Positions 36,332 to 45,391 of a DNA stretch of 64,000 nucleotides are shown piece after piece. The stretch is taken from the NCBI RefSeq assembly GCF_012102705.1, contig NZ_JAAVTA010000003.1, positions 62,001 to 126,000 of the forward strand, written 5' to 3'. Below the pieces are notes generated by a model. That model saw only the letters and a list, made by a program, of their open reading frames with translations, searched no databases and was not told where the DNA came from. Source of the DNA: Haematospirillum sp. H1815. GTDB lineage: Bacteria; Pseudomonadota; Alphaproteobacteria; Rhodospirillales; Rhodospirillaceae. Made by a program: the position numbers and the translations under genes. Positions within the stretch are counted from its first letter, which is position 1; the number at the start of each line of letters is the position of its first letter.

Positions 36332-37710
36332 GAGGACGGCTCTCCACCATCCGTTGGTGATGGCGGGCTTGCCCGCCGCAACCGGATTGAAGGGGCGGAA
36401 AAGAACTGAACCGCATCCAGACCAGGAATATTCGGGCAGGTCGTCCGCATTTTCATATCAACAGCGGATCGCCGCGTTGCACATTCCTTCAACGTACACT
36501 GCGCAGCAGCCGGACATGACCGCATGGTCATTGCACCATGCACGGCATCGATAAAACGACCCTGGAAATTTCTGATGCCGTGCTCAATCCCCCATGTTAC
36601 GGCAACCTGACTGTCACAACGGGACAGAATCACACGGTCACCGCCAAGAGCGTTAACAATGGAGCGGATATCACTGACCGCTGTCGGATGCTCCGGCGCG
36701 GCCATTTCCGGACTCCAGATAACTTTCACAAAATCAGGGTCCAGACGCTCCAGATCCATCACACCTCCCATCGATGGCGTCAGACCATCCAGAGCCAGAA
36801 AGTCTCCTGTCTCTCTCAACATAGGCTTGGCACTGAGCCATCGATCAAGGTTCGTAAACACATCAATAACCTGAACCTCGACCACAATATGGCGGTCGGG
36901 ATCCATGGAACGGCGCAGCACGTCGTATTCCTTGCTGTCCAGACTTTCCAGATTCAGGTTCAGGCTGATTGTCCGCGGCAAGGCGGCAACCTCGCTGCGG
37001 ACAAGAGCAGCAATCATCCGGGTATCCAGCGTCCGAGAAAATTCCTGGAACAGCCAACGTTCGGAAAGAATATCTCGGTGCGGGGCGATCACACGACCTA
37101 TGGATGAAACAGAAACGTAGAACTCCTCAAAGAGAATCTCGGCCTGCTTCTCCGTAATATGGATACAGGGCTGGCGATGAATGTTGCGGCGGATGTTAAG
37201 ACTGTCCAGGCCACTGATCATCCCGCCCAGATCGCCGGGACCAATGGGTTCCGGTTCGGGTGGCAGCATCCCCATGGCTTGACGACGCTTCTCCGCCTCG
37301 GCAAGGATGCTACGCACCACCGGCAAAAGAACCTGGAGATCAACCTCAAAGGCATACCATGTTACAAAGGGATCAGGGATACCTTCGTCCTCGTCATACC
37401 AGGACAAGGGGTCATCGTGAAATAATGAACGTATACGATTGATAACCCTTTCAACCTCGTCCTCCGGCATATCCTTGCCGACGACCATGATATCACCGCA
37501 GGACAGGGAAAAGACCCGCACAACATTCAGGGATTGCAGAGGCATGAACAGGCTGGCCGCCATCCGCAGGTGCGAGGGTGTACGGTTCGAGGGCAGCAGC
37601 TGCGACAGATGCAAGTGCACGGCCGTACGGCCGGCCGGAGTACGACCGCCACGTTCTACTGTATCCAGCAGTTCCCGCTCGGAATGTGTTGGATCGCGCA
37701 GCTGAACCAT
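36328..37710 (-). CDS. Degenerate EAL-domain protein (first of a tandem pair)
   Basis: The 460-residue paralog of the next gene has the same order: an N-terminal region sharing HLHLSQLLPSNR with HLGRLMPANR in its neighbour and DPFVTWYAF with DPFVTWYDL, then an EAL-like fold (about 190-395). That fold includes IVVEVQVIDVFTNL, FLALDGLTPSM and ILSRCDSQVAVTWGIEHG with NFQGRFID. The catalytic acidic residues are missing here too. It differs in a C-terminal extension after about 395 with four cysteines (SCPAAAQCTLKEC and TTCPNIP) that could bind a metal. It is the first gene of the operon that ends with the EVE gene. Confidence 0.75.
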   Translation of the reverse strand: MVQLRDPTHSERELLDTVERGGRTPAGRTAVHLHLSQLLPSNRTPSHLRMAASLFMPLQSLNVVRVFSLSCGDIMVVGKDMPEDEVERVINRIRSLFHDDPLSWYDEDEGIPDPFVTWYAFEVDLQVLLPVVRSILAEAEKRRQAMGMLPPEPEPIGPGDLGGMISGLDSLNIRRNIHRQPCIHITEKQAEILFEEFYVSVSSIGRVIAPHRDILSERWLFQEFSRTLDTRMIAALVRSEVAALPRTISLNLNLESLDSKEYDVLRRSMDPDRHIVVEVQVIDVFTNLDRWLSAKPMLRETGDFLALDGLTPSMGGVMDLERLDPDFVKVIWSPEMAAPEHPTAVSDIRSIVNALGGDRVILSRCDSQVAVTWGIEHGIRNFQGRFIDAVHGAMTMRSCPAAAQCTLKECATRRSAVDMKMRTTCPNIPGLDAVQFFSAPSIRLRRASPPSPTDGGEPSS

Positions 37711-37806
37711 TGTCTGATAAATCCGACGCCAAACCCCTCCGGAGAGAGCATTCTACCTGACCCTGAAGAACAGTGCCATCAAACGCCGCGCGACAGAACA
37801 GACAAA

Positions 37807-37827
37807 GCCCGGCGCTTTTAGCCGGGC
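37807..37827 (-). terminator. Terminator overlapping the ccmI stop codon
   Basis: GCCGGGC (37821-37827) and GCCCGGC (37807-37813) form a 7-bp stem. Its 5' arm encodes the last residues of CcmI and its loop contains the stop codon. On the minus strand it is followed by TTTGTCTG. It closes the ccm operon. Confidence 0.65.
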
Positions 37828-39200
37828 GGTTGGGCCAGACGGTCGATCCAGACACGCAAGGTCGACTCTGCCGCCGATCCGGGCGGGGTCAAGGCCAGAA
37901 GACGTTCCAGAAAAGAGCGGGCTTCTGCCGGTTTCCCCTGTGCCTCCGCAGAAATACCTCGCACAAACAGCCCCCCCGGACTGTCCGGATCATGCCGGGC
38001 AAACCATGCTGCAATGGCATGGAATCGCGGTGACAGGTCCCGACCATTTGTATGCTCACGCAGTGTTACCAGCGCCGTGGCGTAATCAAGCTGGGCCACC
38101 GGATCATCGGGAAGGAGATCTGCCGCCTTCCCATAGGCCTCGGCCGCACCCGATGCATCCCCCATAACTGTCAGCGATCGCCCCAGTTTCTGCCACCCCT
38201 GTGCATCATCGGGAGCATCAGCCAGCCTCTGTCTCAACCGGTCAACCATACCGGTCACCATCGTCCTTTCTTCCTCGGTAAAGGATGGCATAGCCGAAGC
38301 ATCATGAGGGTCTGCCGGATGGCGGGGCGTAACAGAGTCAGGATCAAGACCGACCTTCATGGCAACAGTCTTGACACGTTCGTTCAGCATCTTCATCCAC
38401 GGGGCATCAGGCCGGGAGTCCCGTGCCAGATCCAGCCAGATGGCAAGCCCACGCTCTGGCTCGCCGGATTGCACAGCAGACAACCCCAGAAACCAGCGGG
38501 CCCGTGGGTCCTTCCTGTCCAGAGCCAGAACATGCGTGAAAACAGCCTGCGCCCGCTCCCCCACAAGACCCGCCTCTGCCTGTACCAGACTTTCGCCAAA
38601 TGATGCCCAGTCATCCGGGGCCATCGGGGCCAACTGTGACCTGCGGCTCCATGCAGAGACCGCCTGGCCATAAGCCCCAAGATCCTGCCGGACCTGGGCC
38701 ATCTCCCGCCAGAGGGCCGGATCATCCGGGCTGGATGAAAGCAGGGTCTGCAACTGATCCGCCCGTCTGTTCAGGCGCTCGATATCTGCGGTGCCCAGTC
38801 CAAGCCGCTCTGCCAAGCGAGCACCATGGGGCCGATCAGGCAACCCCGGTGACCCAATCTGGCCATAAACCACTAGGCTCCCGACAGAAACCATGGCAAC
38901 CAGAAGAACAGCCAGAACGCGTCGCAACCCTGCACCGTCGGGTATGACCGGATCGATTGCCTCTGCATAACTGACAGCTGCCAGCATACGGCGCTGCACC
39001 TCCAACCGAACAGCTTCAGCCTGCCCGGGATCCAGAAGACCCCGTTCCTGATCCCGCTCAACCTCTGCAAGCTGATCCCGATAAATCGCAAGGTCGGGAC
39101 GGGCAGAACCCGCACTGCCACCCTGCACGCGGCGCAAAAGCGGAAAGGCCACAGCAATTGCCGTTGCCACGACCATGGATACAGTCAGCACGTCCATCAT
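37818..39200 (-). CDS. ccmI: Cytochrome c biogenesis protein CcmI
   Basis: Holds apocytochrome c for the heme ligation complex CcmFHI. The 460-residue protein has an N-terminal membrane helix (about 5-22), a cytoplasmic heptad-rich loop with YRDQLAEVERDQERGLLDPGQAEA, a second helix (about 92-112), and a periplasmic TPR region. TPR-like repeats occur around 125-260 and 320-445, for example WQKLGRSLTVMGDASGAAEAYGKA. This is the two-helix plus TPR form of the family. Its ATG overlaps the ccmH stop by ATGA. Confidence 0.92.
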   Translation of the reverse strand: MMDVLTVSMVVATAIAVAFPLLRRVQGGSAGSARPDLAIYRDQLAEVERDQERGLLDPGQAEAVRLEVQRRMLAAVSYAEAIDPVIPDGAGLRRVLAVLLVAMVSVGSLVVYGQIGSPGLPDRPHGARLAERLGLGTADIERLNRRADQLQTLLSSSPDDPALWREMAQVRQDLGAYGQAVSAWSRRSQLAPMAPDDWASFGESLVQAEAGLVGERAQAVFTHVLALDRKDPRARWFLGLSAVQSGEPERGLAIWLDLARDSRPDAPWMKMLNERVKTVAMKVGLDPDSVTPRHPADPHDASAMPSFTEEERTMVTGMVDRLRQRLADAPDDAQGWQKLGRSLTVMGDASGAAEAYGKAADLLPDDPVAQLDYATALVTLREHTNGRDLSPRFHAIAAWFARHDPDSPGGLFVRGISAEAQGKPAEARSFLERLLALTPPGSAAESTLRVWIDRLAQPPG

Positions 39201-39691
39201 TCCCGGCTGTCCTGTTCAGCCACCAGACGCGCAAGGATCTTCTTCTCCTGTGGCGTCAAAGGCAAAGACGCTGCGACATCCGGTCGAACCTGCCGACGCA
39301 GAAACCACCACCCCCCCACAAGAGCCAGAATCAGAAGGGCAAAAGGCGTTGCCCACAGAACCAGGGTCGTCAGATCAAAGGGCGGGCGCAGAAGCACATA
39401 GCGACCATACCGGCTGACGACATACTCCACGACAGCATCATCGCTGTCCCCCCGGGCCAGCCGGTCCCGAACCAGAATGCGCAGGTCACGGGCAATATCG
39501 GCGTTGGACTCATCAATGCTCTCATTCTGGCAGACAACACAGCGCAGGCCTTGCGAGATCGCACGCGCTCTTTGCTCCAGGACCGGGTCGGGAAGCATCT
39601 CGTCTGGTTCCACGGCAGAAGCCTGGTTCCACAATCCCGCACTCAACAGGACAAGCAATACAGCCACCCCGTATCCAGTACGACGGATCAT
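39197..39691 (-). CDS. ccmH: Cytochrome c maturation thiol reductase CcmH
   Basis: Periplasmic membrane-anchored protein of 164 residues that reduces the apocytochrome heme-binding cysteines. There is a signal peptide (about 1-26) and then the LRCxxC motif, LRCVVCQNESIDESNADIA, with C51 and C54. A membrane helix lies at about 108-130 with a short cytoplasmic tail. It overlaps both neighbours by ATGA, so ccmG-ccmH-ccmI are tightly coupled. Confidence 0.96.
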   Translation of the reverse strand: MIRRTGYGVAVLLVLLSAGLWNQASAVEPDEMLPDPVLEQRARAISQGLRCVVCQNESIDESNADIARDLRILVRDRLARGDSDDAVVEYVVSRYGRYVLLRPPFDLTTLVLWATPFALLILALVGGWWFLRRQVRPDVAASLPLTPQEKKILARLVAEQDSRE

Positions 39692-40242
39692 GACAACGGG
39701 CTTTCACTGTGGCGCAGATGGTCGATCAGTGGTTTCAGGGCAGAAGCCCAGATTGCAGGCGTCAGAACACCGGCATGCCGGTAGCGAATGATCCCGGCTG
39801 CATCGATCACAAAGGTTTCCGGCGCACCGGTTACTCCCAAGGCGATAGCAACACGACTGTCCGGATCCTGCCCGACATGATCATAGGGATCCCCATGTTT
39901 TTCCAGCCACCTGATCCCGTCTGCCGGGCTCCGTTCCCGCCAGTTGATGCCATGGATCGGCACATCCCCCTGTGCCTTGAGGGTCATCAGGAATTCATGT
40001 TCCTCGCGACAGGCCACACACCAGGAACCAAAGACATTTACCAGCGAAAGTTGCCCGCGCAGGACATCGGATGACAAGGGACGGTCACGCCCGGGAAGGG
40101 CGTCCAGTGAAAATGGCGCAACCGGTGTATCCAGCAGCACCGAGGGTAGCGCCGACGGGTCTTTGTTCAGACGGCTGGCAAACAAACCAACCAGTGCCAC
40201 GAAAAGCAGTGTCGGGGCAAAAATAATAACCTTGCGCACCAT
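39688..40242 (-). CDS. ccmG: Thiol:disulfide oxidoreductase CcmG (DsbE)
   Basis: Membrane-anchored periplasmic thioredoxin-like protein that passes electrons to CcmH or apocytochrome c. The 184-residue protein has an N-terminal helix (about 5-22) and the active site GSWCVACREEH with C75 and C78. GVTGAPETFVID carries the cis-proline, and GINWRE is the CcmG-specific insert. The ATG at 40242 gives the family-like N-terminus; upstream in-frame starts lie inside ccmF. Confidence 0.95.
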   Translation of the reverse strand: MVRKVIIFAPTLLFVALVGLFASRLNKDPSALPSVLLDTPVAPFSLDALPGRDRPLSSDVLRGQLSLVNVFGSWCVACREEHEFLMTLKAQGDVPIHGINWRERSPADGIRWLEKHGDPYDHVGQDPDSRVAIALGVTGAPETFVIDAAGIIRYRHAGVLTPAIWASALKPLIDHLRHSESPLS

Positions 40243-40259
40243 CCGTGTTGTCCTGTCCC

Positions 40260-42278
40260 TTAAACCCGCACCGCGCTTCCTGCCTCGGCCACACCCTTGG
40301 CCCGACGTGCCGGAGCCCCGATCCGCAGACGACGGTCCGTCAGGGAAATCAATCCACCCAGTCCCATCAGCAGGGCACCGTACCACAGGCAGGGCACCAA
40401 GGGCTCGACATAGATACGGGTCACAAATACCCCCGGTCGGCCAGGGACCGGTTCACCCAGAACGGTATAGAGATCGGTCAGGCCGGTAGTGTGGATACCG
40501 GCCTCTGTTGTCGGCATCGGAGGGGAGCGATAATGACGTTTCTCAGGCTTGGTCTCCGCAATAGCAGCATCACCCTTGCGAATGATAAAAGAACCAGCTA
40601 GGGACTCGTAATTCGGCCCGGTGACAGCATCAACCCCGTTCAGGGTAAATGACCAGCTATCCAGATGAACAGCCTCTCCGATCGCCTGATTCTGTATGGC
40701 CTCGCTGCGGTAAACAGACGATGCGGTAACCCCGGCGGTCAGCACGGCCATGCCAAGATGGGCCAGCGTCATTCCCCAAGCCGATCCGGGCAACCCCGCT
40801 ATCCGGCGAAGAGTTTCAGAGGCAGAAACCCGGAACAGGCGCACCCGCTCCCCCCATTCTGTCAACGTGCCCAGTCCAAGCCAAAGGGCAAGGCCAAACC
40901 CCAAGGCGGCCAGCAGGTCATCGGTTTTTCCCCCGCCAGAAACCCAGGTTATCCCGGCACCGGCCAGAGCCAACCCCGCAGCAACACGAAGACGGGACAG
41001 GACACCACCCAGGTCAGCCCGTTTCCACGACAGCAGCGGGGCAACAGCCATCGCCAGAAGTAACGGAACCATCAAGGGCAGAACCGTTGCATTAAAGAAC
41101 GGCGCCCCCACCGACACCTTTCCCAGATCCAGCGCATCCGCCAGCAGAGGGTAAAGGGTACCGACCAACACGGTCCCCATAATCGTGCTCATGAACAGGT
41201 TGTTGAGCAACAACCCGGACTCCCGCGAGACGGGGGAAAACAGACCGCCCCCCTTCAGGGACGGGGCACGTAGGGTGTAAAGGACCAAGGCACCGCCAAC
41301 TGCCCCCCCCAGAAGCAGCAGGACAAAAAGACCACGCTGCGGGTCGGAGGCAAAGGCATGCACACTGGTCAGCACACCGGAACGCACCAGAAAAGTCCCC
41401 AATAGACTGGACCCGAAGGTCAGAATGGACAGCAGGATCGTCCAGCTTTTCAGGGTATCGCGCTTCTCCACAACCAGGGCAGAGTGAACCAGGGCTGTGC
41501 CCAGCAGCCACGGCATCAGACTGGCATTCTCTACCGGATCCCAGAACCACCAGCCACCCCAGCCCAGTTCGTAATAAGCCCACCACGACCCCAGACCAAT
41601 CCCCAGAGTCAGCGCAACCCATGCCGCCAGTGTCCACGGACGCACCCAGCGCGCCCACGCTGCATCCACCCGGCCTTCGATCAGGGCAGCGACAGCAAAG
41701 GAAAATGCCATCGAGAAGCCGACATAGCCCAGATAGAGCATCGGCGGATGAAATGCCAAGCCAGGATCCTGCAACAACGGGTTTAGCCCCTGCCCGTTCA
41801 GGGGGGCTGGATCAAGACGGGCAAACGGGTTGGACGTAAACAGGATAAAGGCCAGAAATCCCGATGAAATCATGGACTGCACGGCCAGAACCCGGGCCCG
41901 GAAGAACAACGGCAATCCCCGCCCCGACACGGCAACCGCCAGACTGAACACCGACAGAATCAGGATCCACAGCAGCAGCGATCCCTCGTGGTTTCCCCAC
42001 GTGCCGGATATGCGGTACAGCAAGGGCTTGTCAGAGTGACTGTTGCGGGCGACCAGAGCTACGGAGAAATCCGACACCACGAATGCCTGCAGCAGACAGC
42101 CAAAAGCCGTGACAACCAGAAGAAACAGGACCACAGCCCCCGGCCGGGCGGCCAAGGCCATAACCGGATCCCGGCGGCTGGCCCCAAGCAGGGGAACAAC
42201 AGACTGGGCCAGGGCAACAAAGAAGGCCAGGACAAGAGCCATATGGCCTGCTTCGGCAAAACTGAACGATTCGGGCAC
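40260..42278 (-). CDS. ccmF: Heme lyase subunit CcmF
   Basis: Core of the heme ligation complex in the inner membrane. The 672-residue protein has about fifteen hydrophobic segments. The WWD domain GWGGWWFWDPVENASLMPW spans 239-257, and WGNHEGSLLLW and FHPPMLYLGYVGFS carry conserved histidines. It starts with GTG at 42278, supported by a strong GGAGGAAA 8 bases upstream. It follows ccmE by 30 bases. Confidence 0.97.
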   Translation of the reverse strand: MPESFSFAEAGHMALVLAFFVALAQSVVPLLGASRRDPVMALAARPGAVVLFLLVVTAFGCLLQAFVVSDFSVALVARNSHSDKPLLYRISGTWGNHEGSLLLWILILSVFSLAVAVSGRGLPLFFRARVLAVQSMISSGFLAFILFTSNPFARLDPAPLNGQGLNPLLQDPGLAFHPPMLYLGYVGFSMAFSFAVAALIEGRVDAAWARWVRPWTLAAWVALTLGIGLGSWWAYYELGWGGWWFWDPVENASLMPWLLGTALVHSALVVEKRDTLKSWTILLSILTFGSSLLGTFLVRSGVLTSVHAFASDPQRGLFVLLLLGGAVGGALVLYTLRAPSLKGGGLFSPVSRESGLLLNNLFMSTIMGTVLVGTLYPLLADALDLGKVSVGAPFFNATVLPLMVPLLLAMAVAPLLSWKRADLGGVLSRLRVAAGLALAGAGITWVSGGGKTDDLLAALGFGLALWLGLGTLTEWGERVRLFRVSASETLRRIAGLPGSAWGMTLAHLGMAVLTAGVTASSVYRSEAIQNQAIGEAVHLDSWSFTLNGVDAVTGPNYESLAGSFIIRKGDAAIAETKPEKRHYRSPPMPTTEAGIHTTGLTDLYTVLGEPVPGRPGVFVTRIYVEPLVPCLWYGALLMGLGGLISLTDRRLRIGAPARRAKGVAEAGSAVRV

Positions 42279-42308
42279 CGCTGTTTCCTCCGCTTCCCGG
42301 CATGCCCA

Positions 42309-42767
42309 TCAAGGACGTCCGGGGTCGCCTCCCGTCTGCTGACCGGTCCAGTGTCCTGACCTCTTCAAGGACTCCACCACCTCGGCCGGCATATAGGTCT
42401 CGTCGTGTTTGGCCAGAACTTCACTGGCAACAAAGGTTCCACCGGGATCAAGTCGCCCCTCGGTCACAACACCCTGCCCTTCCCGGAACAGGTCGGGCAG
42501 AATGCCCCTGTAGTGAACAGCAACATCGGCAACGCCGTCAGTCACAACAAAGCGAACCTGCTGCCCATCACGAACCAAGCTGCCTTCTTTAACCAGGCCA
42601 CCCAGACGGAAACGAGGTATAGCAGATGTATCGCGGGTCTGCAGATCCATGGGGCTATAGAAGAAAACCAGGTTGTCACGCAGCGCTGCAAGGCCCAGCG
42701 CCGTTGCAAGGCCCAGCATCATCATGCCGGCCACAACCATATACAGACGCTGTTGCTTGCGTGTCAT
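42309..42767 (-). CDS. ccmE: Heme chaperone CcmE
   Basis: Periplasmic, membrane-anchored heme carrier. The 152-residue protein has an N-terminal helix (about 8-28), an OB-fold domain with FRLGGLVKEGSL, and the covalent heme-binding histidine H121 with Y125 in LAKHDETYMP. The C-terminal tail is flexible. It overlaps ccmD by ATGA. Confidence 0.97.
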   Translation of the reverse strand: MTRKQQRLYMVVAGMMMLGLATALGLAALRDNLVFFYSPMDLQTRDTSAIPRFRLGGLVKEGSLVRDGQQVRFVVTDGVADVAVHYRGILPDLFREGQGVVTEGRLDPGGTFVASEVLAKHDETYMPAEVVESLKRSGHWTGQQTGGDPGRP

Positions 42768-42982
42768 GCCGACCCCGGCTCTGTCAACCCGGCTCCCACA
42801 TCTTTTCCGCCTTGTCCTGCATCAGGACCGGCATACGCCTGCCGCAAATGCTCCAGCATCCGGCGGCGCCGACGCAACCCGTACAGGCTTGATGCCAGGA
42901 GGGACAGCAGCACAAGGGCTGTCAGGGCATACGCAGGCCACACATAAACCCCGTATCCTCCCATATCGATGAAATGCTCCAT
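42764..42982 (-). CDS. ccmD: Heme exporter accessory protein CcmD
   Basis: Small single-span membrane protein of 72 residues. MEHFIDMGGYGVYVWPAYAL is followed by a membrane helix and a basic RRRRR segment, which is the standard CcmD pattern. It helps release heme-loaded CcmE from CcmC and the ABC complex. It lies 15 bases after ccmC. Confidence 0.93.
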   Translation of the reverse strand: MEHFIDMGGYGVYVWPAYALTALVLLSLLASSLYGLRRRRRMLEHLRQAYAGPDAGQGGKDVGAGLTEPGSA

Positions 42983-42997
42983 GATCTCAGCTTCCGG

Positions 42998-43717
42998 TCA
43001 TGCGCGATATATCCCCAGCCTCAGGGTTCTTATTCTGGCCTCGACAAAGGCAGACTTGATCCGGACCAGAAGCACCGTGACATAATATGCCTTGAACGCA
43101 AGCGCCATCAGCAAAAGCGGAACCAGCATCGAAGGATCAATGGCCGGCATGCCAAAACGGGTCACGCTGGCGGGCTGATGAAGGGTGTTCCACCAGTCAA
43201 CACTGAACTTGATAACCGGCACATTGACAAAACCCACAAGGGCCAGGACCGCTGCAGCCCGCGAGGCTCGATCCGGGTTGTCAAAGGCCCCCTGCAAGGC
43301 CATATAGCCTGCGTACAGGAACAAAAGCACCAGCATGCTGGTCAGGCGGGCATCCCAGACCCACCATGTTCCCCACATGGGCTTTCCCCACAAGGCCCCG
43401 GTTACAAGACACAGGAACGTAAAGCAGGCCCCGACCGGTGCCGATGCCTGTGCAGTCAGGTCGGCCAGCGGATGCTTCCAGATCAGCGCCACAGCACTGG
43501 AAACAGCCATGACAGTATAGGCAAACAGCCCCATCCAGGCCGCAGGCACATGCACATACATAATGCGCACACTCTGCCCCTGTTGGTAGTCCGCCGGGGA
43601 CAGAAACAGGGCCGCTGCAAGCCCGGCAGCAAAGGACAGGATGCAGACAGCCGCCGCCCACGGTACAATGCGATCGGCAAGGCGCAGGAAACGACTGGGG
43701 TTGGCAAACCGGTGCAT
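42998..43717 (-). CDS. ccmC: Heme delivery protein CcmC
   Basis: Inner-membrane protein that loads heme on CcmE. The 239-residue protein has six helices, the tryptophan-rich WGTWWVWDARLTS motif, and conserved histidines in YVHVPAAWM and NTLHQP. GGGAG lies 7 bases before the ATG at 43717; upstream in-frame starts extend into the intergenic region. It is first in the ccmCDEFGHI operon. The ccmA and ccmB genes, which often precede it, are not in the window. The 201-base gap to hldE holds the divergent promoters. Confidence 0.96.
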   Translation of the reverse strand: MHRFANPSRFLRLADRIVPWAAAVCILSFAAGLAAALFLSPADYQQGQSVRIMYVHVPAAWMGLFAYTVMAVSSAVALIWKHPLADLTAQASAPVGACFTFLCLVTGALWGKPMWGTWWVWDARLTSMLVLLFLYAGYMALQGAFDNPDRASRAAAVLALVGFVNVPVIKFSVDWWNTLHQPASVTRFGMPAIDPSMLVPLLLMALAFKAYYVTVLLVRIKSAFVEARIRTLRLGIYRA

Positions 43718-43918
43718 CGGGTCTCCCACAAGGTTCTCCGGGGTCGTCCGGTATGGTGACCCCGCATGGCACCCGGCTTCTCCTGTGATCCGGGCAGTCC
43801 CATACATAACCGCCCGGCGACCATGTTTCCAGTACAACGGATGATCTTTTCCTCCGCATGTACTGTTACCACATGGGATACTTGGCGAAACCGGCACCAT
43901 GATATACTGTGCGGCACC

Positions 43919-45391
43919 ATGAGTACCCAAAACGCCCGTCTTGCCGCCCGGGTGGCGGATCTGGCCAATGCAACAGTGCTGTGCATCGGCGACGTCATGC
44001 TGGATCACTTTATTGCCGGGGCCGTTGACCGCATCTCGCCCGAGGCACCGATTCCTGTCCTGCGCGTGACCGGTGAAACGGTTATGCTGGGCGGGGCGGG
44101 CAATGTAGTTCGCAATCTGTCCGGCCTGGGAGCCAGGACCTGCTTTATTTCAGCCCTGGGCGATGACGCGCCGGGACGGGACATCACTTCTCAGCTTACA
44201 GCCCTGCGCGGAGTTGATTCATCCCTCCATGTCGAAGATGGTCGCACAACCGGGGTCAAGATTCGCTACAGCGCCGTGGGGCAGCAGCTCCTGCGCGTGG
44301 ATAGGGAAACCGTTCACCCCGTCGGGGAGGCCTGTGCCCGCACCCTTGTTGACAGATGCCTGGCGGCCTTGCCGAACTGCGGGGCCGTTGTCCTGTCTGA
44401 TTACGGCAAGGGCGTCCTTACCGAGGCTGTCATCAGACCCATTCTGGAAAAAGCCGCAGCCCTTGGCATTCCTGTTGTTGTTGACCCGAAAGGCCGCGAT
44501 TACACGATCTATCACGGGGCAGCGGTGGTAACACCGAACCGCCGCGAACTGGCCGATGCCACCGGCATGCCGACAAGGACCGACAATGATATTGTCGCAG
44601 CCGCCCGCTTCCTCGCCGGACACTGTTCCATTCCCCACATTCTTGCTACCCGCAGCGAGGATGGCATGACCTTGGTTGATGCCAATGGCTCCGTCCTGCA
44701 CCTGCCGGCACAGACGCGGGAAGTTTATGATGTCTCCGGGGCCGGGGACACGGTGGTCGCAACAGTTGCCGCAGCCTTGGCCTGCGGCCTGTCACTTCCT
44801 GAGGCTGCAGCCCTGGCCAATGTTGCCGCCGGCATTGTTGTCGGGAAGTCCGGTACAGCTGCAGTAACGGCGGCCGAGCTTGTTGATGCCCTGCATCACC
44901 GCGATATCGGGCATGCCGAGGCCCGTATTCTTGACCTTCCCCGCATTGCCGACTTGGTCCGGGGCTGGAAGCAGGCAGGGTTGAGAGTTGGCTTCACCAA
45001 TGGTTGCTTTGACCTTCTGCATCCGGGGCACCTGTCCCTTCTGCGTCAGGCCCGAACCCGCTGTGACCGATTGGTCGTCGGCATGAACAGCGATGACTCC
45101 GTCAAACGCCTGAAGGGGGACGACAGGCCCATACAGGCCGAGTCTGCTCGTGCTGCTGTTCTGGCTACCCTGGAGCTGGTGGATGCCGTCGTCATTTTTG
45201 ACGAAGACACACCGCTGAAAATCATTGAAACCCTGTTGCCCGATGTTCTGGTCAAGGGCGCGGACTACACCATCGAAACGGTTGTCGGGTCAAAGGTTGT
45301 TCTGGACGCGGGCGGCGAGGTTTTCCTGGCCACCCTGGAACCCGGACAATCCACGACACGCACCGTCAACCGCCTTCGGGAGAAGGCATAG
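43919..45391 (+). CDS. hldE: Bifunctional heptose-7-phosphate kinase / heptose-1-phosphate adenylyltransferase
   Basis: Two steps in making ADP-heptose for the LPS core. The 490-residue protein has an N-terminal ribokinase-like domain (about 1-320) with GGAGNVVRNLSGLGA and the catalytic D277 in YDVSGAGDT. A C-terminal nucleotidyltransferase domain follows with FTNGCFDLLHPGH (359-371). The other heptose gene in the window is gmhB. The frame is open upstream to 43766, but ATG 43919 gives the family-like N-terminus. Its last 26 bases overlap the 3' end of the TlpA-like gene on the other strand. Confidence 0.96.
   Translation: MSTQNARLAARVADLANATVLCIGDVMLDHFIAGAVDRISPEAPIPVLRVTGETVMLGGAGNVVRNLSGLGARTCFISALGDDAPGRDITSQLTALRGVDSSLHVEDGRTTGVKIRYSAVGQQLLRVDRETVHPVGEACARTLVDRCLAALPNCGAVVLSDYGKGVLTEAVIRPILEKAAALGIPVVVDPKGRDYTIYHGAAVVTPNRRELADATGMPTRTDNDIVAAARFLAGHCSIPHILATRSEDGMTLVDANGSVLHLPAQTREVYDVSGAGDTVVATVAAALACGLSLPEAAALANVAAGIVVGKSGTAAVTAAELVDALHHRDIGHAEARILDLPRIADLVRGWKQAGLRVGFTNGCFDLLHPGHLSLLRQARTRCDRLVVGMNSDDSVKRLKGDDRPIQAESARAAVLATLELVDAVVIFDEDTPLKIIETLLPDVLVKGADYTIETVVGSKVVLDAGGEVFLATLEPGQSTTRTVNRLREKA

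Noticed and set aside
43766-43918. N-terminal extension of hldE
   Set aside because: Adds 51 residues not seen in the family and would run through the promoter gap between ccmC and hldE.
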